NCBI GenBank assembly: GCA_945876515.1 | Contig: CAMCPF010000221.1 | Coordinates: 1-5,640, forward strand | DNA: 5,640 bases | Source: Candidatus Kuenenia stuttgartensis | Lineage (GTDB): Bacteria > Planctomycetota > Planctomycetia > Pirellulales > UBA1268 | Direction of reading: 5' to 3' | Part shown: positions 1 through 5,531 of the stretch, piece by piece | How the letters are laid out: each line of letters begins with the position of its first letter | Position numbering within the stretch: position 1 is the stretch's first letter | The notes under the pieces: generated by a model | The model's input: the letters and a program-made list of their open reading frames with translations, nothing else | What the model was told of the DNA's origin: nothing | Database searches by the model: none | Made by a program: the position numbers and the translations under genes

Positions 1-240
1 ATACTGGTCGTGGTCGCCGATCCAGTACCAGAAGAACGTGTCGTCCTCTAAGATTGCCAGAGCTCGGTAACCCGCACCAACACGAACGGACCAAACGCCC
101 CCGCACTTCTTGAATCGCAAGGAAGGATGACGAGGTTCTCGCTGCCAAAGACGATATGCAGCACGTGCCCTGCGTCTGATGTCCGGCGGAAGACCGCGAT
201 ACGCAGACCAAAAGTCAGTCGTTGTCGATGACTTCGCCAA
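1..240 (-). CDS. RelE/ParE-like toxin of a type II toxin-antitoxin module (3' end cut by the window edge)
   Basis: Eighty codons are visible with no stop before the window edge, so the C-terminus is missing. The protein begins MAKSSTTTDFWSAYRGLPPD. It continues with a basic helical stretch (R22-R26, YRLW at 29-32), then HPSLRFKK (38-45), WSVRVG (50-55), GYRALA (57-62) and FFWYWIGDHD (69-78). This helix pair followed by beta strands with conserved HPSLRFKK, GYRA and WIGxH is typical of small RelE/ParE-superfamily toxins, which usually act as ribosome-dependent mRNA endonucleases or gyrase poisons; the target here is unknown. No ATG exists in this frame. The favoured start is TTG at 240-238, with GGAAGG about 10 bases upstream (near 251-257). 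It overlaps the antitoxin 3' end by 26 bases, which suggests translational coupling. The family call is confident; the exact start is not. Confidence 0.8.
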   Translation of the reverse strand, partial: MAKSSTTTDFWSAYRGLPPDIRRRARAAYRLWQREPRHPSLRFKKCGGVWSVRVGAGYRALAILEDDTFFWYWIGDHDQY

Positions 241-451
241 GCGGCTTCGTCCTTCCCTCGGCGATATCGCGGCGAACGCGGTCGAGGACATGCTGCATCC
301 GCCCGCCCGGCAGGGTATCTCGGGCGATCTCTGCATCCCACGCATCCACTTGGCCGAGTTCGAACTCGGCGAGCCAAGCAAGAAGTTCTTCCCGCTCGCT
401 CGATGGGAGCGACTTCACCTGCTCGGCAATTTGCTCTACGCGGGTCGTCAT
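215..451 (-). CDS. Antitoxin of the addiction-module (unstable antitoxin) family
   Basis: This 78-residue acidic, helical protein begins MTTRVEQIAEQVKSLPSSER. The N-terminal half (about 3-30) carries the LPSSEREELLAWL helix pattern. The second half has WDAEIARD (38-45), a PGGR turn (48-51), a long helix (VLDRVRRDIAEG, 55-66) and TKPLGEVI near the end. This matches the small antitoxins paired with RelE/ParE toxins, which neutralise the toxin by wrapping it with the C-terminal part. The overlapping downstream toxin confirms the pairing. An upstream in-frame ATG at 487 would add 12 residues (MPCGGRRCDNGG) unlike the family, so the ATG at 451 is preferred. No Shine-Dalgarno sequence precedes it; instead a promoter lies right upstream, suggesting a leaderless message. 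No classical DNA-binding domain is evident, so autoregulation is uncertain. Confidence 0.82.
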   Translation of the reverse strand: MTTRVEQIAEQVKSLPSSEREELLAWLAEFELGQVDAWDAEIARDTLPGGRMQHVLDRVRRDIAEGRTKPLGEVIDND

Positions 452-457
452 GCCGCC

Positions 458-487
458 ATTATCGCACCGGCGACCGCCACACGGCAA
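458..487 (-). promoter_or_regulatory. Candidate sigma-70-type promoter of the toxin-antitoxin operon, predicted leaderless
   Basis: Read on the minus strand, GATAAT (463-458) matches five of six bases of the TATAAT consensus. It is directly preceded by TGC, an extended -10 element. TTGCCG (487-482) is a four-of-six -35 with an 18-base spacer. The usual distance from the -10 places the transcription start at about 451, the A of the antitoxin ATG. The boxes are seen; their use is inferred. Confidence 0.45.
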
Positions 488-500
488 TCCAGAGATTCAC

Positions 501-526
501 CGCCGAAATGCCGAGGTTCGGCGAAC
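501..526. repeat. Inverted repeats upstream of the toxin-antitoxin promoter
   Basis: CGCCGAA (501-507) and TTCGGCG (517-523) form a perfect 7-base inverted repeat with a 9-base spacer. A second palindrome with 5-base arms, GTTCG-G-CGAAC, overlaps it at 516-526. They lie about 50-75 bases upstream of the predicted antitoxin transcription start, so they could be an operator. In GC-rich DNA short inverted repeats are common, so the role is uncertain. Confidence 0.3.
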
Positions 527-1081
527 GGCGAAGCTGATCTGCGGCGGACAATACGCTCAGCTACACCGCCAGGCGTTGGCCGCCGTCTGATCCAGCGCCT
601 GGTTCCACACGCTCTATCCAAGATGGCTGGACGAACCACTCCGCCCACGGAAATCCTACCGGGGCATCGGGGCCGCACGCCACCGCGGCTCGCCCGCTGA
701 TCGGGGCTACGCGGCCGATCGACGAGGGCGACGGCGGATTCACATCGGGAGGCGTAACCAGCACGGATCGCTTCAGGCGCCTCGACGCCGCATCAGCCCC
801 TTCGGCCCTTCAGAGCGGGCTTGCCACTCGGCCCCTCGCCGCACGACGCAACCCCGACACCATCTCTATCTCAATGGCGATCAGAGTTGAGGCGGCCCGG
901 TGGCGGAAGAGAAGGGCTGGCTTCCTACGTTGGGGCACGCATCGCTCGGAACTTGTATTTCTCTGGTTCTCGATAGCCCGGCGAGCGGTCGGCATAAGAC
1001 GCGGCAGGGTGGGAGCCCCCTTCTACGTAAGTGTCCGGGCGGCAGCGACTACGGTCAAATCGGGCTGGTGCCGCGTGGAGG

Positions 1082-1107
1082 GTTATCACGATGGCGGTCG
1101 TGATAAC
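1082..1107 (-). terminator. Perfect 10-bp inverted repeat downstream of pfk; possible terminator or 3'-end hairpin
   Basis: GTTATCACGA (1082-1091) and TCGTGATAAC (1098-1107) are exact reverse complements around a 6-base loop. The element begins about 40 bases beyond the pfk stop codon, as expected for a hairpin closing the ppc-pfk transcript. The minus-strand sequence after it has no T-tract, so it is not a classical intrinsic terminator. It could be a factor-dependent terminator, an RNA-stabilising 3' hairpin, or a protein-binding palindrome. The arms are AT-richer than their surroundings, which argues against chance. Confidence 0.4.
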
Positions 1108-1147
1108 GCGCGGACGGATGCCGGCCGGCGAGCGTCGATGGACGGCC

Positions 1148-2467
1148 TCAGGCGAAGGTCAACGGCTGGCCGGTCGCCTCGAGCACCGACAGCCAGAGGT
1201 CGCCGTCGGGGCAGACCCGGTTGCGGCGGCTCACGGCGAGCGGCATCGGGATGTGCACGTAGCGGCCCCGCCAACGACCGATCACGAGCTCCGTTCGGCC
1301 GGCCATGGCCGCGTGCACCGCGTTCTGGGCGAGGCGGATGCAGTAGACGCTGTCAAATGGGTTGGCCTCGACGCTCCGGATCGCGTAGCTCGGGTCGATG
1401 TATTTGAGGTTTAGTTCCAACCCCTCGGCCGCGAAGTGATCAGTGATCCGCTTGCGCAAGAAGATGCCGATGTCGTGGAGCTTCTTGTTGCCCGAGGCGT
1501 CCAGGCCCGCCTCTTCGGCCGGCACCAAATCCTGGCCGGCCCCCTCGGCCACGACGATCACCGCATGATCGCGGTCCCGCACCCGCCGGGCCAGATGGGC
1601 CAGGAAGCCGCCGGGGCCATCGAGAGCGAAGGGCACCTCCGGAATCAGGACGTAGTTGGCGTCGGGCTCGGCGAGTGCGGCGTAGCAGGCGATGAAGCCC
1701 GAGTGGCGGCCCATCAGCTTCACCAGCCCCACGCCATGCGGCGAGGCCTTGGCCTCCACGTGCGCTGCGCGAATGCTCTTCGTGGCCTCCGCGAAGGCGG
1801 TCTGGAAGCCGAACGACTGGTCGATGTAGGGGATGTCGTTGTCGATCGTCTTGGGGATCCCCACCACCGCGATCCGCCCGCCCCGCTCCCGCACCCGCTC
1901 GGCGATCGACATGGCCCCGCGGAGCGTGCCGTCGCCACCGATCACGAACAACACGCCGAGGTTGAGCCGTTCCAGGCAGTCCACGATCTCGTCAGGATCC
2001 TGGCTGCCGCGGGACGTGCCCAGAAGCGTGCCGCCATCCTCCGCGATCCGGCTGACCAGCTCGGGCGTGAGGTCCATCACGTCGTGGCCATATCGGGGGA
2101 TGAAGCCCTGATAGCCGTTGCGGAAGCCGTAGATTCGCTGCACGCCGTAATGAAACGAGAGCTCCATCACGAGGCCGCGGATCACGTCGTTGATTCCAGG
2201 GCAGAGCCCGCCGCAGGTCACGATCCCCACCCGTAGCTTCGCCGGGTCGAAGAAGATGCTCCGCCGCGGGCCGGCTGGTTCGAAGCCCGGCAGGTCGGCG
2301 GGGCCGAGACCGGTGGCCGTCACGTCGCCGAGCGTGTCGTGAAACAAGACGCGGTCGAACTCGTCCACGTAGTGCTCGGTCGTCTTGCGGGCGTCGATCA
2401 GCGGCTTGAGCGGTGAGTCGATCCGGCAAGGACCGAGCGTGGCCACGGTGAGATCGGCGGCATTCAT
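1148..2467 (-). CDS. pfkA: ATP-dependent 6-phosphofructokinase, plant/TP0108-like branch of the PfkA family
   Basis: A 439-residue cytoplasmic enzyme that phosphorylates fructose 6-phosphate to fructose 1,6-bisphosphate, the committing step of glycolysis. An N-terminal extension of about 77 residues precedes the fold, as in the longer group of this family. The nucleotide loop TCGGLCPGIN is at 84-93, GGDGT at 177-181, and PKTIDND at 205-211 with the presumed catalytic base D209. The sugar-phosphate motif MGRHSGF is at 252-258, PEVPF at 276-280, and KYIDPSYAIRS at 355-365. Gly180 (equivalent to E. coli Gly104) predicts ATP as donor; the PPi enzymes have Asp there. Lys206 (E. coli Gly124) is shared with PPi enzymes and with plant and trypanosome ATP enzymes, so annotation as a diphosphate-dependent enzyme would be a likely error. 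The ATG at 2467 has a perfect AGGAGG seven bases upstream. It is the second gene of an operon, 11 bases after the ppc stop. Confidence 0.95.
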   Translation of the reverse strand: MNAADLTVATLGPCRIDSPLKPLIDARKTTEHYVDEFDRVLFHDTLGDVTATGLGPADLPGFEPAGPRRSIFFDPAKLRVGIVTCGGLCPGINDVIRGLVMELSFHYGVQRIYGFRNGYQGFIPRYGHDVMDLTPELVSRIAEDGGTLLGTSRGSQDPDEIVDCLERLNLGVLFVIGGDGTLRGAMSIAERVRERGGRIAVVGIPKTIDNDIPYIDQSFGFQTAFAEATKSIRAAHVEAKASPHGVGLVKLMGRHSGFIACYAALAEPDANYVLIPEVPFALDGPGGFLAHLARRVRDRDHAVIVVAEGAGQDLVPAEEAGLDASGNKKLHDIGIFLRKRITDHFAAEGLELNLKYIDPSYAIRSVEANPFDSVYCIRLAQNAVHAAMAGRTELVIGRWRGRYVHIPMPLAVSRRNRVCPDGDLWLSVLEATGQPLTFA

Positions 2468-2474
2468 TGGTCGG

Positions 2475-2480
2475 CCTCCT
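2475..2480 (-). promoter_or_regulatory. Ribosome binding site of pfk, overlapping the ppc stop codon
   Basis: On the minus strand AGGAGG (2480-2475) is a full Shine-Dalgarno consensus with a 7-base spacer to the pfk ATG at 2467. Its first two bases are the last two of the ppc TAG stop (2481-2479). This fixes the pfk start and lets ribosomes ending ppc reinitiate on pfk. Confidence 0.85.
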
Positions 2481-5238
2481 AGCCAGTGGTCCGCATTCCC
2501 GCGGCGATGCCCTGCACGCAGAGGCGGAGCAGGTCGCGATGGGTCTCGCCGGCGGCAGGGTCGGCCGCGAGAGCGGCCCGCCGCCGACGCATGAACTCCG
2601 CCTGGATCAGGTTGAGCGGATCGACCGACGGATTGCGGGCCTCGATCGACTTCTGAAACCAGGGCGTGGCCCCGAGCAGTTCGCGACTGCCGACGATGTC
2701 CAGGATCGCCTGCCGGGCCCGGTCATACTCCGCAGCGATCCGCTGCCAGATCCGCTTGCGGGCATCGGCGTCGTCGTCGAGCTCCGAATAGTGCCCGGCG
2801 ATCACCATGTCGGCCTTGGCGAGCGCCAAGGTGGCGTTGTCGATGGTGGCCTGGAAGAACGGCCAGCGGCGATACATCTCGCAGACGGTCTGCCACGCCC
2901 GGCGATCCTCGTATTTCACCTCCGCCAGCGCCGCCCCGAGCCCATACCAGGCCGGGATCATGCAGCGGCTCTGCGTCCAGGCGAACACCCAGGGAATCGC
3001 CCGTAGGTCGTCGAGGGTTCGCTCACCCCGGCGGCGGGCCGGCCGCGAGGCGATCGGGAGGTTTTCGATGTCGTCGATCGGCGTGGTCTTGGAGAAGTAG
3101 CCGATGAAGCCCGGCTGGTCTACGAGGTCGCGGTAGGCAGCGAGGGAGTTGGCCGCCATGCGGGCTGCCAGCAGCGGCCACTCCGCAGGCGGCGGTGGCG
3201 GCGGGGACGTCGAGGCCACGAGCGTGGCCCAGGTGACCTGGTCGAGGTGGCGACGGGCGATCTCGACGTCGTCATACCGCTCGGCGAGCACCTCCCCCTG
3301 TTCGGTGAGCCGCAGGCTGCCGTCGAGCGTCTCGGGGGGAAGCGAGAGGATGCCGCGGGCCGCAGGGCCGCCGCCGCGGCCGAGCGAGCCGCCGCGGCCG
3401 TGGAAGAAGGTGAGCTTCACGCCGCGGCCCGCGGCCACCACGTGCAGTCGCTCCTGGGCCGACTGGAGGCCAGAGCAGGCCGCGAGGTAGCCGCCATCCT
3501 TCGTGCTGTCGGAATAGCCCACCATGATCATCTGACGGTCGCCGCGGCCGGCGAGGTGCGTGCGATACGCCGGCACGTCGAGGATCGTGGCGAGTGTGGC
3601 GTCGGCGCGGGCCAGGTCGTCGATCTTCTCGAAGAGCGGCACCACGGCGATGTCGTGCTCGGCCACCGACTCGCCTGCCGCGGCTGCCCGTCCCCGTGCC
3701 CACCGCCACAGCCAGAGCACGCAGAGCACGTCGGCCGGGCAGCGGGTGAGGCTCACGATCGCCCCGCCCAGGCACTCGGGGCCGAACCGGACGGTGGCCG
3801 TGTGCAGGACTCGAAACAGCGCCAGCGTGTCGGCGGCCAGCGGCGGCAGAGCCGACGTCGGCACGTCGCCCACCTGCCCGAGCGAGCTTACGAGCAGTTG
3901 GGCTCGGACCTCCTCGTCGAGCGCGGCATACGCGGCTGCATCGGCAACGAGGCCAGCCGCGGCGAGGATCGCGCCCATGATGTCGAGATAGGCCCGGGCG
4001 TCCTGGCGGACGTCGAGCCGCGTCATGTGGAGCCCGAAGGTGCGGGCCAGGTCGAGCCATCCCTGCGGAGGCGAGTCGAGCGAGAGACCGTGATCCGCCT
4101 GAAGGCAGTCGACGAGCAGGGCGACGTCGGCCACAAAATCATCGCCGCCACGGTAGGCGAGCGCGGGCACGTCAGCTGCGCTCAGCCTCACGGTGCGGGC
4201 TGCCATCAGCCGCAGCCGGATCATGGCGAGCCAACGGCGGTAGGCGGCGGCGGCGTCACAGCCTGCCAAGGCATCGGCCAGCGGAGGATGGACGGCGGCC
4301 AGAGCCTCGAGCCTCGCCACGAGGGGCTGCCCGCCTGCCGCCGTCCGCAGCGAGATCGTGAGCATCTCGGCGAGCCGGTCGCACCACTCCAGGTGGCGGT
4401 CGATGGCCGCCTGACGCAGCCGCTCGAGTGCGGCGGCGGTGACGTCGGCCGTCACAAACGGATTGCCGTCGCGGTCGCCCCCCATCCACGAGCCGAAGGT
4501 AAGGAAGGTGGGGAGCCGGATCGAATCATCGGGATACGCATCGGCGAGCGCCTGCCGCACCGCGGCGTACACCTGGGGAACGGCCTCCCAGATCCGGGGC
4601 ATCACCGACAGGCCCCGGTCCACCTCGTCGAGCACCGTGGGCCGCGTGGGTCGAAGGAAGTCGCTCTGCCAGAGCCCGGCGAGTTCGGCCCGCATTTCGG
4701 CCTGGTGCCGCCGCCGCTCACGCGGGAGCAGATCGGCGTTGTCGAGCGCCTCGAGGCTCTTCCGCATCCGTCGCAGCTTGGCCCGGATGCTCCGTCGTTT
4801 GGCCTCACTCGGGTGGGCGGTGAAGACGAGTTCCACGGCGAGTCGGTCGAGCGCGGCCTGGACGTCGGCGGCCGAGAGGCCCGACGTGCGAAACTCCGCG
4901 ATCCCGCCGGCCATCGACTCCGCCAAGGGCAGCGGGTCGCGGGCCCGTTCGCGGTCGCGGAGCACCCGCACGCGCTGCCGGTCTTCGGCGATGTTGACCA
5001 GATCGAAGAACACGCTGAAGGCCCGGGCCACGGTCGTGGCCTGCCGCTCATCGAGCCCGGCGATGCGGGCGTCGAGGGCCGCTTCGGCCGCGTGGTCGCC
5101 GCCGCGTCGCGCCCGGGCGAGGCCGCGGATCTCCTCGACCAGCGCGAGTGCCTCGGGGCCGGCGAGCGAGCGGATCACGTCGCCCAGCATGTCGCCGAGC
5201 AGCCGCACGTCCCGCCGGAGGAGTTCGTCGTCTACCAA
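2479..5238 (-). CDS. ppc: Phosphoenolpyruvate carboxylase, bacterial type
   Basis: Converts PEP and bicarbonate to oxaloacetate and phosphate, the anaplerotic feed of the TCA cycle; normally a cytoplasmic homotetramer. From the TTG at 5238 the protein has 919 residues. Motifs in order: TAHPSE with catalytic H142 (E. coli H138; Ser replaces the usual Thr), GGDRDGNP (253-260), LDVRQ (408-412), GYSDSTKDGG (574-583), FHGRGGSLGRGG (612-623), RLTEQGE (643-649), SRPARR (731-736), IPWVFAWTQSR (748-758), ARNPSVDPLNL (867-877) and the C-terminal GMRTTG. Six prolines occupy 679-684. The aspartate-site Lys and Args are kept (K808, R868, R621) but Thr917 replaces E. coli Asn881. TTG is preferred because GGAAG lies 7 bases upstream and RRDVRLLGD then aligns with the E. 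coli N-terminus within one residue. An ATG at 5313 (944 residues) or 5505 (1008) would add unconserved Arg/Pro-rich sequence. No plant-type N-terminal phosphorylation motif is seen. Confidence 0.96.
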   Translation of the reverse strand: MVDDELLRRDVRLLGDMLGDVIRSLAGPEALALVEEIRGLARARRGGDHAAEAALDARIAGLDERQATTVARAFSVFFDLVNIAEDRQRVRVLRDRERARDPLPLAESMAGGIAEFRTSGLSAADVQAALDRLAVELVFTAHPSEAKRRSIRAKLRRMRKSLEALDNADLLPRERRRHQAEMRAELAGLWQSDFLRPTRPTVLDEVDRGLSVMPRIWEAVPQVYAAVRQALADAYPDDSIRLPTFLTFGSWMGGDRDGNPFVTADVTAAALERLRQAAIDRHLEWCDRLAEMLTISLRTAAGGQPLVARLEALAAVHPPLADALAGCDAAAAYRRWLAMIRLRLMAARTVRLSAADVPALAYRGGDDFVADVALLVDCLQADHGLSLDSPPQGWLDLARTFGLHMTRLDVRQDARAYLDIMGAILAAAGLVADAAAYAALDEEVRAQLLVSSLGQVGDVPTSALPPLAADTLALFRVLHTATVRFGPECLGGAIVSLTRCPADVLCVLWLWRWARGRAAAAGESVAEHDIAVVPLFEKIDDLARADATLATILDVPAYRTHLAGRGDRQMIMVGYSDSTKDGGYLAACSGLQSAQERLHVVAAGRGVKLTFFHGRGGSLGRGGGPAARGILSLPPETLDGSLRLTEQGEVLAERYDDVEIARRHLDQVTWATLVASTSPPPPPPAEWPLLAARMAANSLAAYRDLVDQPGFIGYFSKTTPIDDIENLPIASRPARRRGERTLDDLRAIPWVFAWTQSRCMIPAWYGLGAALAEVKYEDRRAWQTVCEMYRRWPFFQATIDNATLALAKADMVIAGHYSELDDDADARKRIWQRIAAEYDRARQAILDIVGSRELLGATPWFQKSIEARNPSVDPLNLIQAEFMRRRRAALAADPAAGETHRDLLRLCVQGIAAGMRTTG

Positions 5239-5308
5239 GGGGCGGCTTCCGCAAGCGTGACAGAGGCGGGACAAGGCCGGGCCGAAGCGCTGTGGCCACG
5301 ATCCGCCC

Positions 5309-5336
5309 AGCATAGGAGCAGCAAATCCCGCGCCAA
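5309..5336 (-). promoter_or_regulatory. Weak candidate promoter for the ppc-pfk operon
   Basis: On the minus strand TTGGCG (5336-5331) and TATGCT (5314-5309) each match four of six consensus bases, with a 16-base spacer. Transcription would start near 5302, giving a leader of about 64 bases before the TTG start of ppc. The -10 overlaps the alternative ATG at 5313, so if this promoter is used that ATG cannot be translated. Both boxes are weak and this is tentative. Confidence 0.25.
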
Positions 5337-5493
5337 CCCGCAGCGCTCGATAAGGATTGTGCGAGCGGTCTCGCGATATCCGGAAACGGTTGCCTGGGGG
5401 GGAGGTGGGCCGCCCGCGGACCGGGCGTCTTTCCACGGGGCGTTGCTGCGCGGCTAGGCACGCGTCGCCTCTCGCTCGGCACGGTCGAAGGCA

Positions 5494-5525
5494 GCGGCCA
5501 CGCATGGCCGCGCTCGCGTTATCAT
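5494..5525 (+). promoter_or_regulatory. Candidate leaderless promoter with a palindrome in the -35 region, for the right-edge gene
   Basis: TATCAT (5520-5525) matches five of six bases of the -10 consensus. It ends six bases before the ATG at 5532, so transcription is predicted to begin at the ATG itself. No -35 box is recognisable. Instead a perfect 7-base inverted repeat, GCGGCCA-CGCA-TGGCCGC (5494-5511), covers about -38 to -21, where a regulator could bind. All functional reading is inference. Confidence 0.35.
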
Positions 5526-5531
5526 GCGGCG

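Larger units (their letters stand above)
488..1147. other. Gene-free intergenic stretch between the toxin-antitoxin module and the pfk 3' end
   Basis: About 660 bases hold no coding sequence I can support. Open frames on both strands are short, Arg- and Pro-rich, lack ribosome binding sites and resemble no family I recognise, which is what GC-rich non-coding DNA gives. No tRNA, transposase remnant or tandem array was seen. The only clear structures are the inverted repeats near 501-526, a perfect 10-bp inverted repeat at 1082-1107, and the 10-base palindrome GCCGGCCGGC at 1120-1129. A decayed gene cannot be excluded by eye. Confidence 0.5.
5239..5531. other. Divergent intergenic region between ppc and the right-edge gene
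   Basis: About 290 bases separate the favoured ppc start from the plus-strand gene. The region should hold promoters for both directions. Visible elements are a weak minus-strand promoter near 5309-5336, a G7 run at 5396-5402, and a plus-strand -10-like hexamer with a palindrome at 5494-5525. The frame open upstream of ppc through this region lacks any family resemblance and is probably untranslated. Confidence 0.5.

Noticed and set aside
48..377. A 109-codon minus-strand frame overlapping the toxin and antitoxin
   Set aside because: It is out of frame with both family-like proteins and its start is Arg-rich shadow sequence. The toxin frame explains 1-240 far better.
179..700. A 173-codon plus-strand frame across the toxin-antitoxin region
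   Set aside because: Its first part is antisense to the antitoxin and the rest has no family resemblance or ribosome binding site.
1120..1129. GCCGGCCGGC palindrome between the pfk stop and the 10-bp hairpin
   Set aside because: A short GC-only palindrome without a loop is expected often by chance at this base composition.
874..1407. A 177-codon plus-strand frame entering the pfk 3' end
   Set aside because: Its second half is antisense to pfk and Arg/Gly-rich, there is no ribosome binding site, and the first half resembles no known protein.
1436..2236. A 266-codon open frame on the plus strand antisense to pfk
   Set aside because: The opposite strand encodes clear phosphofructokinase motifs throughout. 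The His- and Ala-rich antisense translation matches nothing recognisable.
5396..5402. A G7 run in the divergent intergenic region
   Set aside because: A single homopolymer in GC-rich non-coding DNA, not clearly placed in a promoter spacer or coding frame, is weak evidence for phase variation. The flanking G-runs do not make a canonical quadruplex.
3247..5457. A 736-codon open frame on the plus strand antisense to ppc
   Set aside because: It lies wholly opposite PEP carboxylase, and its sequence is a low-complexity Gly/Arg/His/Ala mix with no family motif. Long antisense frames are a normal by-product of strong third-position GC bias.
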